Source of the DNA: Elusimicrobiales bacterium | GTDB lineage: Bacteria > Elusimicrobiota > Elusimicrobia > Elusimicrobiales > UBA9959 | Length of the DNA stretch: 64,000 nucleotides | Assembly (NCBI GenBank): GCA_028713125.1 | Contig: JAQTOU010000002.1 | Location: forward strand, 1-64,000 | Direction of reading: 5' to 3' | In this document: piece after piece, positions 30,500 through 38,165 of the stretch | How the letters are laid out: each line of letters begins with the position of its first letter | Position numbering within the stretch: position 1 is the stretch's first letter | Program-made: the position numbers and the translations under genes | The notes under the pieces: generated by a model | Seen by the model: the letters and a program-made list of their open reading frames with translations, nothing else | What the model was told of the DNA's origin: nothing | Database searches by the model: none

Positions 30500-30925
30500 A
30501 TGTCCAAATTTAAAAAAGAAGTCAGCAAGCTCATCTTTGTCATAGTGCTGATGTTCGTGATGTTTATTCTATTCGGAAGCCTGAGCCTGCTGGTCGTTAA
30601 TAAAGAGCTGGATTATGTGAAGATCATTTCCGGCACAGTAATGGCCTGCGGGCTTTATGGCCTGGCAATAAGCATAAAATTTGTTCCCGAGCCTCAAGGC
30701 AGGCGGTTTTATTATAATTTACCGGGTATTTTTTTCGGAATGGCCCTGATTTCAGGAGCGGCTTTATATTACGTGTTTGAGACCGCTTTCTGGTTCTTTT
30801 TCAGCTTCGGTCTTCCCTTGCTGATCGGGGGCATATACAACGGCCTTAAGGCGGAAAAAGCTGCCGCTGCCCGTAAGCGCCAGGATACGCGCGCGGAGTG
30901 GGACCCGCGAGACCGGGAAGAATAG
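30500..30925 (+). CDS. Small membrane protein, four TM segments
   Basis: The 141-aa product has hydrophobic helices at about residues 10-32, 40-59, 75-90 and 95-115 (FVIVLMFVMFILFGSLSLLV, IISGTVMACGLYGLAIS, PGIFFGMALISGAALYYV, FWFFFSFGLPLLIGGIYNGL). A basic tail and an acidic end follow. No family is recognised. The AT content is higher than in neighbouring genes. The start has GGAGACGGC upstream. Confidence 0.68.
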   Translation: MSKFKKEVSKLIFVIVLMFVMFILFGSLSLLVVNKELDYVKIISGTVMACGLYGLAISIKFVPEPQGRRFYYNLPGIFFGMALISGAALYYVFETAFWFFFSFGLPLLIGGIYNGLKAEKAAAARKRQDTRAEWDPRDREE

Positions 30926-30974
30926 CCGGAGATGAAAAAGCGGAGGGTCTTTCCACGTTGAATTGCGTAAGATA

Positions 30975-31109
30975 CTAACAGGTGTTACCGCGCTGCTGTC
31001 TGGCCACTATCAGGGCCCAGTGCGGGACGCCGCTGTCTCCGGGCTGGCTGGCTAGTATGGGGTAGTAATTGGATTTTACGGCTAGCGGCGGCTGAATCCG
31101 GTCCGGCTT
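30975..31109 (-). other. Open frame of 44 codons with protein-like sequence, unknown
   Basis: Within the 295-base space between 30925 and 31221 the minus strand has a 44-codon open frame. It reads KPDRIQPPLAVKSNYYPILA then SQPGDSGVPHWALIVARQQR and GNTC before TAG. The sequence looks like coding protein, with a terminal motif HWALIVARQQ, but no ATG, GTG or TTG start is found and a stop precedes it directly. It may be a remnant of a former gene, a piece of an exported peptide, or an antisense accident. The opposite strand in the same stretch has no good frame. Nothing else is seen in this gap. Confidence 0.35.
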
Positions 31110-31220
31110 TTATCAGAGGGACAGAATGCGATCCGGGCTTATTAAAAGTTAAAATATAATGCGGCCCGGTTTTGGCTGGTAATCGGGCCTGGAAATTTAT
31201 GAGGAGACCGGTGTGAATTT

Positions 31221-31823
31221 ATGATCAATTGTCCAAAATGTTCTTCTGAGGCGCTGGTTGAGACCCCTTCCCTGGGAAATATCCCGCTCGACGTCTGCCC
31301 GGGCTGTTCCGGGATCTGGTTCGACAAGGGCGAGCTCGAAGCCCTGCTCAAGCAGTCGCTGGGCGGCACCCCGGCTGATCTTGAACTTCTTAACTCCAGG
31401 GCCGGGAGCCTCGCCTGCCCCCGCTGCAAAAACAAGATGTCGCGCGGGGGCCTGGTGAATCCGCTCCTGCTTGTGGATAAGTGCGAAGCCTGCGGCGGCG
31501 TCTGGCTCGACGCTAACGAGCTTGCGCTGGCGAAAAAACTGCTTGGAGTTTCCGGAGGTTCCTCCGAAGTCAAGGTGGAGAGGCCGGCCGCCGCGCCTGT
31601 CGAGCCGCCGGCGCGGGACGTTAAAATTCTCCTTATAAAGATCGCCGCCGGGATCGGTGCCCTGCTCGGCCTGGTCGGCGTAAGTCTTGAAATGTACCTT
31701 TATTTCAGCCCGGCGGCTTCGGTGTCGCATGCGCCGTCCGCGGGCATGGCCATTGCGAGCGTCCTGCTTTTTGCGGGCGGGATACTGGTACTGAACTGGG
31801 GAAAAGAGGACCGCTGGAGCTAA
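31221..31823 (+). CDS. zf-TFIIB-type zinc-finger membrane protein (paralogue 2)
   Basis: The 200-aa product has two zf-TFIIB ribbons in the same order as its paralogue at 28581: CPKCSSEALVETPSLGNIPLDVCPGCSGIWFDKGELE (residues 4-40) and CPRCKNKMSRGGLVNPLLLVDKCEACGGVWLDANEL (about 64-100). The second ribbons agree at most positions in both proteins (MxRGGLVNPLLLxDKC), so the two genes arose by duplication. Two C-terminal membrane helices follow (about 130-155 and 170-190). No function is known. The paralogues are about 2 kb apart and in opposite orientation. Confidence 0.87.
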   Translation: MINCPKCSSEALVETPSLGNIPLDVCPGCSGIWFDKGELEALLKQSLGGTPADLELLNSRAGSLACPRCKNKMSRGGLVNPLLLVDKCEACGGVWLDANELALAKKLLGVSGGSSEVKVERPAAAPVEPPARDVKILLIKIAAGIGALLGLVGVSLEMYLYFSPAASVSHAPSAGMAIASVLLFAGGILVLNWGKEDRWS

Positions 31824-31848
31824 AGGATAGATTGCCGACAAGCCGCTT

Positions 31849-31878
31849 GAGCCGCCGGGGAAACCCGGCGGTTCTGTA
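31849..31878. terminator. Terminator (module hairpin) between convergent genes
   Basis: The stem CCGCCGGG-GAAA-CCCGGCGG lies after the zf-TFIIB gene and before the convergent gene ending at 31936. No TAGAAT follows; the T-rich tail is short (TTCTGTATT). Confidence 0.75.
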
Positions 31879-31935
31879 TTGTCCGGATAACTGGAAAAGC
31901 GGGAGCCTTTTCTGCCTTTACGCCGGCAAGTCCGG

Positions 31936-32502
31936 CTAGCTCAGGGAGAGCTCTTCGCTGAAGCGGAAGTCGAGCTTCAGCTCGGCGAAGTCCGGCATCT
32001 TCAGCTGGGAAAAAAGGTTGAAGGAAACCGCCTGTGTCGCGTAAACTTTCCTGGCGCGGTCCGTCCAGACGAGCCTGGCTGTGTAGAAACCGCTCGGGAA
32101 CGGCGATCCGCTACCGGACAGCCCGGACCAGGAAAGCACGGGCGGCGGGGGCTGCCGCCGCCCCTGGATAAAATCCACTTTTTTCCCGCTGCTGTCGAGT
32201 ATCTGGACCTGCCAGGCCGCCACGTCTTTCAGGCCGGAGAAGTCCGCCGGCGACAGCTCTGCTCCAGTTTGATCGGGGTTTCTGAGCGCGAAGGTTATGC
32301 GGGGCGCCATAGGGTCCGCGCCGGGAGTCAATTTTTCTATGGTTTCCAGGACCAGCAGCCCGGGATCCACGGTTTCAATAACGGCTTGCTCCGACCGGGC
32401 ATTCCTGTCCGAGGCGCCGGCCGGACCGGGAGCGTATTCCCTGGCGGATACGGCCGCGGAGAAGCCCGCCGCCGCCAGTACCGTTAAGATGAGTCTTTTC
32501 AT
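31936..32502 (-). CDS. Secreted protein, unknown, leaderless
   Basis: The 188-aa product has a signal peptide (about 1-20, cut after VSA). The mature part resembles flagellar-hook or FlgD-type Ig-like folds: WQVQILDSSGKKVDFIQG, VLSWSGLSGSGSPFPSGFYTARLVWTDRARKVYA. The pattern WxG....G..xpxGxYxxxL.xxD..G follows the FlgD/FlgD_ig family, and the C-terminus ends FSEELSLS. A role in an extracellular structure is inferred only. On the minus strand TAAACT (32514-32509) lies 6 bases before the ATG, with TTACGG (32537-32532) 17 bases further up. The transcript is probably leaderless. Confidence 0.68.
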   Translation of the reverse strand: MKRLILTVLAAAGFSAAVSAREYAPGPAGASDRNARSEQAVIETVDPGLLVLETIEKLTPGADPMAPRITFALRNPDQTGAELSPADFSGLKDVAAWQVQILDSSGKKVDFIQGRRQPPPPVLSWSGLSGSGSPFPSGFYTARLVWTDRARKVYATQAVSFNLFSQLKMPDFAELKLDFRFSEELSLS

Positions 32503-32508
32503 ATATAT

Positions 32509-32537
32509 AGTTTAACAACTCCGCTGCCGGGCCGTAA
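32509..32537 (-). promoter_or_regulatory. Minus-strand promoter, leaderless
   Basis: Read on the minus strand: TTACGG, a 17-base spacer and TAAACT, then 6 bases to the ATG at 32502. TAAACT is the same -10 as for the genes at 22523 and 47147. Confidence 0.6.
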
Positions 32538-32638
32538 GGGTCCCATGGTTAGGTTCACCGTGGGTACAAAGGCCTATTTGCCCAAATAAGTGAAAAAGAG
32601 GCCGGTTTTTGTTATCATACGGTAGGAGGGCTAATTCT

Positions 32639-33034
32639 ATGAGCGGAGCCGGAGCTTCGGCCGTTCTTGTCGTGGACGACGATAAGAAGGTCTGCGAAAT
32701 AATCAGCGCGGTCCTGTCCAGCCAGGGCTATGAGACCGCCGTTGCCGGCAACGGCAAGGAAGCGCTGGACTACCTCAGAACCTCCTCCCGCCAGCCAGGG
32801 CTGATCCTGCTGGACCTGATGATGCCTGAAATGACGGGCTGGGAATTCCGGAGGATACAGCAGCAGGATCCGGCGCTTGCCGCTATCCCCGTCGCCATCA
32901 TCACGGGCCTGACCGATGTGGAAGGAAAAGTTTCTACTATCGGGGCGGTGGACGTGCTTTACAAGCCTTCGCGCGTCGAAACGCTCACAGCGCTGGCTTC
33001 GCGCTTCTGTAAAAAGGGACAGGATAAAATTTAG
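32639..33034 (+). CDS. Stand-alone response-regulator receiver (CheY-like) protein
   Basis: The 131-aa protein is a single REC domain: the acidic pair DDD near residue 14-16 (VLVVDDDKKV), the phospho-acceptor Asp in LILLDLMMPEM, Thr in AIITG and Lys in LYKPSR. All are at the usual spacing, so it should be phosphorylatable. There is no output domain and no kinase next to it. The short orphan kinase at 21719 is a possible but unproven partner. The start at 32639 has AGGAGGG upstream; a longer in-frame extension upstream includes a probable -10 (TATCAT). Confidence 0.9.
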   Translation: MSGAGASAVLVVDDDKKVCEIISAVLSSQGYETAVAGNGKEALDYLRTSSRQPGLILLDLMMPEMTGWEFRRIQQQDPALAAIPVAIITGLTDVEGKVSTIGAVDVLYKPSRVETLTALASRFCKKGQDKI

Positions 33035-33062
33035 CCTCCATCTTTTTACTTATGCTCGAGCC

Positions 33063-33100
33063 AAAAGAAAAACCGCCGGGGAAGCCGGCGGTTTTCTTTT
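33063..33100. terminator. Bidirectional terminator (module hairpin)
   Basis: AAAAGAAAAACCGCC and GGCGGTTTTCTTTT mirror each other around CGGGGAAGCC, giving poly-U ends on both strands. It lies between the receiver gene and the convergent M48 peptidase gene. No TAGAAT hexamer is present. Confidence 0.9.
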
Positions 33101-33117
33101 GAGGCGGTTCGCTTGTC

Positions 33118-34110
33118 TTACCTGGCTATCGGGGCGCGGAGGCTGTCCCAGGGGTAGACGGTGTTGAGCATATTGAAGGCCGGGCCGGGGATGGTCAGGT
33201 CTTCGCCGGGGCCGAAGGCTTTGCCTGCGGGCGGCAGAAGCTCCGAGGGCTTGGCCGGCTTGTACCAGCAGAGCGGCCGGAAGCCGGCCTGGAAACCGGC
33301 CGAGCGGGTGCAGGTCCCTACGGTGGGGTCGGTGCCGCTGAGCGGGGCCGAGACGGGCTGGGTGCAGAGCGAGCCGGCGAGGTAGGTGTCCATCCGGCAC
33401 TGGGTCGGGGGATGGGTGGTCATCATCGAGGTCACCACTATGGCGGAAGGGGTGTCGAAGCGGGGGGTAACGGTCTCGTTCCTCAGCATCTGGAACAGGT
33501 AGGCAACCGATTTGCCGGCCATGGCCGCCCGGTAGCAGACGGCGCGGTCCTGCGGGTCGGAGTACATAGTCTCGCAGCCTTTCTGGGCTACTTCATCGCC
33601 GGCCGACAGGCGGGTGAAAGAGCCGGAGGAGGAGTCCGCGAAGACCTGCTTCAGGCATTTCATATTGGCGTAATAGTCGGACTGGCCCTCGTTGGAAGCC
33701 CAGCTGGAGACTTTGGGCGCGCCGCCGAGGTGGTGGCCCAGCTCATGGCAGGCTACCAGCGCCATGCCGTCCATGGTGATGGTCTCGTGGCGGGCCAGGC
33801 CGCCGTACATATTGAGGATATATTTGTTTCCGCTCTGCATCGCGGAGGCGTTGACGGTGGCGTCGGTCCAGAGCCGGCGGATCTCCAGCACTTTCCCGAG
33901 CGCGGCGACCTGGGGCTTGTAGATCTTCTCCACGGTATTCATGACCTGGTTGAACTGTTCCTCCAGGATGCCTTTGTCGGCGGCGGAGCCCACCGGGATC
34001 TTGAGGTCGTTGGGGGGCAGGAAGCCGGCGCAGTCGGAGGCCGAGGCGGGCATTAAGGCCGCGCCAAGGAGGAGGGCGGAGACAACTGAGAGCAGTGCGG
34101 TTCTTTTCAT
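33118..34110 (-). CDS. Secreted M48-family metallopeptidase
   Basis: The 330-aa product has a signal peptide (cut near ASA-SD, residue 25) and the zinc motif HELGHH (residues 122-127). The third ligand is probably Glu141 in NEGQSDYYA, as in M48 peptidases with HExxH...ExxxD. A later STHPPTQCRMDTYLAG-type segment (TTHPPTQCRMDTYLAG) also fits this family. Several Cys in the mature protein fit export. It would hydrolyse peptide bonds in the periplasm or outside. The start at 34110 has GGAAAGAACA on the minus strand. It is divergent from the M28 gene. Confidence 0.87.
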   Translation of the reverse strand: MKRTALLSVVSALLLGAALMPASASDCAGFLPPNDLKIPVGSAADKGILEEQFNQVMNTVEKIYKPQVAALGKVLEIRRLWTDATVNASAMQSGNKYILNMYGGLARHETITMDGMALVACHELGHHLGGAPKVSSWASNEGQSDYYANMKCLKQVFADSSSGSFTRLSAGDEVAQKGCETMYSDPQDRAVCYRAAMAGKSVAYLFQMLRNETVTPRFDTPSAIVVTSMMTTHPPTQCRMDTYLAGSLCTQPVSAPLSGTDPTVGTCTRSAGFQAGFRPLCWYKPAKPSELLPPAGKAFGPGEDLTIPGPAFNMLNTVYPWDSLRAPIAR

Positions 34111-34139
34111 TGTTCTTTCCTTAGGTCTTCTTTTGGGAT

Positions 34140-34168
34140 ATGACAAATGTCAATATTTAAGGTATTAT
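34140..34168 (+). promoter_or_regulatory. Promoter of the M28 gene with an overlapping inverted repeat
   Basis: ATGACA (34140-34145), a 17-base spacer and TATTAT (34163-34168) form the + promoter. The inverted repeat TGACA-AA-TGTCA (34141-34152) covers its -35 and could bind a regulator shared with the divergent M48 gene. Confidence 0.55.
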
Positions 34169-34233
34169 AGCCTTAGACAGGCCGCTTTGCAACAAAAAAA
34201 AGACAGGGGGCGGCGGCGATCCAGGGAGAATTT

Positions 34234-35511
34234 ATGCGTAATTTGAACTTGTTCCTTGTTCCCGCGGTTTTAGCCTGCTGCGCCGGGTTGGCGAGCGCCG
34301 GCTATACGCCCGATTTCGACAGGGGCGTGGATGTGAGCCTGGCCATACAGGCGGCCATAGAGTCGGCGGCTTCCGCCGGCGGGCTGGTTCCGGAAGTTCC
34401 CGGGCCCGCGCCGGAGCGCCCGGTCTGGGTAAGCATGGAGAAAAGCGACGTGGGCGCCCTGGACGGGGCCCTTTTCAAGAGCGCCCCTATAGCCCAGAAT
34501 AAAAGGCTGGCGATCTACGAATTCAAACCTGCAGAACTTGGCCGGCTGGCGGACGGGATGTTCGGAGCTTTCCGCAGGGCGCCGGGCTACTTCGCCCATG
34601 ATACCCTGGAAGCCGCGCTGCAGGACCTGGAGGCGGCGCCCGCCGTTCCCGCCCGCGCCTATGTCATAGACCAGGGGCCCCGGCTTAAGGGAATGCTCGA
34701 GCTGGTTAAAGAGCAACCCATCGTTTCCGCCATCACTTCGCTTTCCTCCTATAAGAACAGGTATTACCGCAGCGCCACCGGGGTGGATTCCTCCAAGTGG
34801 CTGCAGCAGGCCTGGGGCAAATTCGCCGAGGGCCGGCCGGACATCTCGGTGGCCGCTTTCAAGCACGCGGCCTTCCCGCAGGAATCGGTGATCCTGACCA
34901 TGCGCGGAACCGCCGAGCCGGAGAAAGTGATAGTGATCGGCGGCCACCTTGATTCTATTTCCGGAGGCGGCGATAACCCGGCCCCCGGCGCCGACGATAA
35001 TGCCTCGGGCGTGGCCGTCACCAATGAGGTAATAAGGACTTTGGTGGAGTCCGGCTACAGGCCCTCTAAAACCATAAAATTCATCGCTTTCGCGGCGGAA
35101 GAGGTCGGCCTGCGCGGCTCCGGCGAAGTTGCCGCGGCCTTCAAGAAAGACGGCGTGGCCGTGCAGGGGATGCTCAATCTTGATATGGTCAATTACAAGG
35201 GCTCTGCGCTCGATATTTATTTCGTCTCCGACAATACCAGCGCCGACCAGAACGCCTTTTTGGGCAAGCTGGTGGACACCTATACGGATTACAAGTGGGC
35301 GACCTTCAAGTGCGGCTACGGCTGCTCCGACCACGCTTCCTGGACAAAGAACGGCTACCCTGCCTCGCTGCCTTTCGAGTCCACTTTCGAACAGTACAAC
35401 CCGAACATCCACAAGCCCGTAGACACGCTCGCGCAGACCGGCGGCGGGGCCGCCCACGCGCTTAAGTTCGCCCGGCTGGCCGTGGCCTACGCCGTGGAGC
35501 TGGCCAAGTAA
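34234..35511 (+). CDS. Secreted M28-family aminopeptidase
   Basis: The 425-aa product has a signal peptide (about 1-22), a ~130-residue N-terminal propeptide and an M28 catalytic domain. The zinc-binding residues of the leucyl aminopeptidase group are visible: GGHLDS, APGADDNASG, AFAAEEVGLRGS, MLNLDMVNYKG and CGYGCSDHASW, the last with a disulfide pair. It matches the Vibrio aminopeptidase subfamily (M28E), which removes N-terminal hydrophobic residues. Together with the divergent M48 gene it suggests extracellular peptide use. Shine-Dalgarno is GGGAGA. Confidence 0.92.
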   Translation: MRNLNLFLVPAVLACCAGLASAGYTPDFDRGVDVSLAIQAAIESAASAGGLVPEVPGPAPERPVWVSMEKSDVGALDGALFKSAPIAQNKRLAIYEFKPAELGRLADGMFGAFRRAPGYFAHDTLEAALQDLEAAPAVPARAYVIDQGPRLKGMLELVKEQPIVSAITSLSSYKNRYYRSATGVDSSKWLQQAWGKFAEGRPDISVAAFKHAAFPQESVILTMRGTAEPEKVIVIGGHLDSISGGGDNPAPGADDNASGVAVTNEVIRTLVESGYRPSKTIKFIAFAAEEVGLRGSGEVAAAFKKDGVAVQGMLNLDMVNYKGSALDIYFVSDNTSADQNAFLGKLVDTYTDYKWATFKCGYGCSDHASWTKNGYPASLPFESTFEQYNPNIHKPVDTLAQTGGGAAHALKFARLAVAYAVELAK

Positions 35512-35535
35512 GCCGCCTGGATAGTTTTCAGGACG

Positions 35536-35570
35536 AAGCCGCCGGGGAAACCCGGCGGTTTTCTTTTATT
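35536..35570 (+). terminator. Terminator (module hairpin) after M28 gene
   Basis: The stem GCCGCCGGG-GAAA-CCCGGCGG with TTTTCTTTTATT ends the M28 gene. No TAGAAT is present, though the next gene is codirectional. Confidence 0.85.
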
Positions 35571-35653
35571 AGGGAAGGCTTTTATGCCTGGAGCGAAACT
35601 TTTCGCCCTTCCGCGCATCTAATTTATGAAGGCGAAAGCCCGGGAGGTTCTGA

Positions 35654-35821
35654 ATGTATGTTCTAAAAGTAATTTCAGGCGCGGCCGCGGGCGGGATGCT
35701 TGGGTATCTCTGGCACAGGCTGGTCGGCTGCTCCTCCGGGGCTTGCCCTATAGTTAAAAGTCCTTATATGAGCGCCATCTGGGGCGCCCTGATGGGTTTT
35801 TTATTTACGATCAACAGGTAA
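35654..35821 (+). CDS. DUF6132-family small protein (55 aa)
   Basis: The 55-aa product has a Gly-rich N-terminal helix (VISGAAAGGMLGYLWHRLVG), the Cys motif CSSGACPI at residues 26-33 and a second hydrophobic segment (YMSAIWGALMGFLFTI). The arrangement GYxxxxxVGCSSGxCPIxxxPY matches the DUF6132 family. It lies 11 bases before the thioredoxin gene, and its stop runs into a shared Shine-Dalgarno AAAGGAG. The Cys pair suggests a redox or sulfur role, but this is inference. The family is small and often overlooked. Confidence 0.85.
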   Translation: MYVLKVISGAAAGGMLGYLWHRLVGCSSGACPIVKSPYMSAIWGALMGFLFTINR

Positions 35822-35832
35822 AAGGAGAAAAT

Positions 35833-36186
35833 ATGCAGAATCTTACGACCGAGGCTTTTAAAACTAAGGTTTTCGACTATGAACAGAACAGCGAATGGAA
35901 ATTCGCGGGGGACAAGCCGTGCATAGTGGACTTTTACGCGGATTGGTGCGGACCCTGCAAAATGCTCGCGCCTGTGCTGGCCGAACTGTCGGAGAAATAC
36001 GCCGGTAAGCTGGATATCTACAAGATCAATACCGAAGAGGAGCAGGGGCTTTCCGCCGCTTTCGGCATACAGAGCATCCCTACCATGCTTTTGATCCCGG
36101 TGTCGGGCAAACCGCAGGTGGTGAAAGGCGCCCTGCCAAGGGAGCTGCTTGAAAAAGCTATCGCGGAAGTCCTGGACGTAAAATAG
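35833..36186 (+). CDS. trxA: Thioredoxin
   Basis: The 117-aa protein has the thioredoxin active site ADWCGPCKM (Cys39 and Cys42), preceded by IVDFYA and followed by the cis-Pro segment IQSIPTMLLIPV. It is a soluble disulfide reductase. The N-terminus is extended by about 10 residues relative to classical TrxA. Shine-Dalgarno AAAGGAG lies 7-10 bases before the ATG. It is the second gene of a small operon with the DUF6132 gene. Confidence 0.93.
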   Translation: MQNLTTEAFKTKVFDYEQNSEWKFAGDKPCIVDFYADWCGPCKMLAPVLAELSEKYAGKLDIYKINTEEEQGLSAAFGIQSIPTMLLIPVSGKPQVVKGALPRELLEKAIAEVLDVK

Positions 36187-36248
36187 CCGGGAATAAATAA
36201 GCCGCCCCTTTTTGGAGTATAATCCTAGAGAAGAACTCAGGGGGGCTT

Positions 36249-36635
36249 ATGATAAATTACGGATTCACTAAAGAACTGGGGCTGCCTTTCGCGGCGGCCG
36301 TGGAGGCGGTGACCGCCGCCTTGAAAGCGGAGGGGTTCGGCATCCTGTCGACTATAGACGTGAAAGAGAAGTTCAGGGAGAAGCTTGGGATAGAGTTCCC
36401 TGACTACGTCATCCTGGGCGCCTGCAATCCTCCGAACGCGCATAAAGCCATCCTCGCCGAAGAGAATATCGGCCTCCTGCTGCCGTGCAATGTGATCGTA
36501 TATAAAAAGGGCGGAAAGACGGCGGTCGGTATAATCAAACCTACCGTGGCCATGGGGATGGTCGATAACACGGCTCTCAGGCCGCTCGCGCTCGAGGTGG
36601 AGGCCCGCCTTAAAAGAGTTTTCGATTCTCTGTAA
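36249..36635 (+). CDS. DUF302-domain protein
   Basis: The 128-aa protein matches DUF302: YGFTKELGLPFAAAVEAVTAALKAEGFGILSTIDVKE at the N-terminus, then YVILGACNPPNAHKAILAEENIGLLLPCNVIVY and VGIIKPTVAMGMV. The family folds as a small alpha/beta domain and often dimerises. It is found near thioredoxin or metal-related genes, but its activity is not established. The two Cys in the conserved ACNPP and LPCN motifs are typical. It follows thioredoxin by 62 bases. Confidence 0.9.
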   Translation: MINYGFTKELGLPFAAAVEAVTAALKAEGFGILSTIDVKEKFREKLGIEFPDYVILGACNPPNAHKAILAEENIGLLLPCNVIVYKKGGKTAVGIIKPTVAMGMVDNTALRPLALEVEARLKRVFDSL

Positions 36636-36772
36636 TAAGCGGAAAATCGCGCCGCCGCCTTTTGCCGCTAAAATAGGGTAGAATAGCCGTAACTGCTCCG
36701 GGGGGAACAGAATATAAAAATAAAACAGCTGCCCGGCCTTTAAAGGGCCGCGGGCCAGCGAGCGCATCTATA

Positions 36773-37597
36773 ATGGAAAAATATAGCGCCGGCTCATCTT
36801 TGCTCGCTTACGCACGCTTCGGCCCGGAAGACGGGTTTCCGCTCGTTTTCCTCCACGGGGCGACGGTAGACCATGTTTCGATGAAGAACAGTTTCGAGCA
36901 GTATTTCCGCAGGGCGGGCCGCGGATACGCGAGGTACTACATAGACCTGCCGGGCCACGGCGAATCGGATTGCCCGCTGTTCCGGGCCGGCATAACGGAG
37001 GTCCTGAACGACCTGGGGTCTTTTCTGCGGTACAAGTTCGCGCGGCCGCCCTGCCTGGTCGGCTATTCTATGGGCGGTTTTTTGGCCCTCAAACTGGCGG
37101 AGGCCACTCCTTTCCCCGCCCTGTTCCTGATAGCGCCGCCCGTATACACCGATAAAAGCAGAATAAAGAAACCGCTGAAAATAGAAGGGGCGGTCGACGA
37201 ACTGAGCAGGGACGAAAGGAAGAGCGCCGACTCAAGGTACCTGCTCCTGGCCGCTAAAAAAAGCCCCGAGACGCTGAGGCGGTACAAGGCAAACCTTACG
37301 CCCGGATTCTTTCCGGCCAGATGGATCTACCAGGCCCGGCTTATCAGGAACGCGATCGCCGCGGACCTTACCATTAATCCGCGCAAGATAGCTTCCGCCA
37401 CGGCCTTCCTCGTGGGCCAGCAGGACCTGCTGGTCGGGTACCGCGACCAGTTCGAGCTTTCTTCAAAGCTGAAGTTCTCCGAATACCATTCTTTCTACGA
37501 CTGCGGCCATTTCCTCCCGGTGGAGTGTTCGCAGTTCGGCAGCCTCTTCCTGAACTGGCTGGAGACCGCGGCCGCGAAATGCGGGGCGCGGGGCTGA
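36773..37597 (+). CDS. Alpha/beta hydrolase
   Basis: The 274-aa protein is an alpha/beta hydrolase: HGATVDH near residue 28 for the oxyanion hole, the nucleophile elbow GYSMGG and the Asp in AFLVGQQDLLVG. The catalytic His lies in YDCGHFLPVE. These are in the right order. It has no signal peptide, so it is cytosolic. The substrate (ester, lactone or similar) cannot be told. The TAGAAT at 36679 is 94 bases upstream, with a GC-rich hairpin between (about 36729-36756). Confidence 0.88.
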   Translation: MEKYSAGSSLLAYARFGPEDGFPLVFLHGATVDHVSMKNSFEQYFRRAGRGYARYYIDLPGHGESDCPLFRAGITEVLNDLGSFLRYKFARPPCLVGYSMGGFLALKLAEATPFPALFLIAPPVYTDKSRIKKPLKIEGAVDELSRDERKSADSRYLLLAAKKSPETLRRYKANLTPGFFPARWIYQARLIRNAIAADLTINPRKIASATAFLVGQQDLLVGYRDQFELSSKLKFSEYHSFYDCGHFLPVECSQFGSLFLNWLETAAAKCGARG

Positions 37598-37669
37598 AAG
37601 CTGAAAAGCGGCGGAAGCCTTCGTTCCGGTCCCGCGAACCACATAATTAAAAGACGGAGGAAGACCCGG

Positions 37670-37699
37670 TTGGCGGCCGCCGGCGGCGTCTGCTATACT
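37670..37699 (+). promoter_or_regulatory. Promoter with conserved TCTGCTATACTTAAAAG
   Basis: TTGGCG (37670-37675), an 18-base spacer and TATACT (37694-37699) with an upstream TG. The same 17-base string TCTGCTATACTTAAAAG occurs at 50493-50509, so this is a shared promoter element. Confidence 0.7.
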
Positions 37700-37733
37700 T
37701 AAAAGAAGTTCCGCTTCAAGCCCGGAGAAATAA

Positions 37734-38165
37734 ATGCGCTACTATTACGCGGATTCGAATAACCAGCCCACGGGGCCATGCAGCCTGGAGGAGCTCCGGC
37801 AGCTCCACATCGGGGGGACCCTTAAGGCGAACACGTGGGTAGTGGAAGAAGGCGGGTCGCATTGGCGGCCATATTCGGACCTTGCCGCCGGCGGCGCGGA
37901 GGCCGGGCCGGCCGTTCTGCCGGCCGCGGGCGTTCCGGCGAACGATAAAGCCGCGGGTCCCGGCGCCGCTATACTTTGGTTCCTTTGCTGCCTGCCTATC
38001 GGCTTTATGCAGTGGGGGCAGACCGTGAAGGGCTGGGTGTGGGCTATAGCCGCGCTCGTCACCGGCGGGCTGGCGGGGATCCCGGCGATCGTGGATTACT
38101 GGATGAATTACTCCGTCCAGAAAAAACGGAAGGTGGGCGAATGGGAATTTTTCCCGACCAAATAG
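37734..38165 (+). CDS. GYF_2 (DUF4339)-domain membrane protein
   Basis: The 143-aa protein starts with a GYF_2 domain: RYYYADSNNQPTGPCSLEELRQLHIGGTLKANTWVVEEGGSHWRPYSDL, where YYY...PxGPxxxxxLxxL and WxxxxxSDL are hallmarks. An Ala/Pro linker and one or two membrane helices follow (ILWFLCCLPIGFMQW and VWAIAALVTGGLAGIPAI). GYF_2 is a small adaptor domain found near bacterial membrane or secretion proteins. Its last 25 bases overlap the DUF2752 gene. The start at 37734 has GGAGAAATAA upstream. Confidence 0.82.
   Translation: MRYYYADSNNQPTGPCSLEELRQLHIGGTLKANTWVVEEGGSHWRPYSDLAAGGAEAGPAVLPAAGVPANDKAAGPGAAILWFLCCLPIGFMQWGQTVKGWVWAIAALVTGGLAGIPAIVDYWMNYSVQKKRKVGEWEFFPTK

Noticed and set aside
34270-35457. 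395-codon antisense frame inside the M28 peptidase gene
   Set aside because: The sense strand has signal peptide, propeptide and all zinc ligands. The antisense protein is low-complexity and basic.
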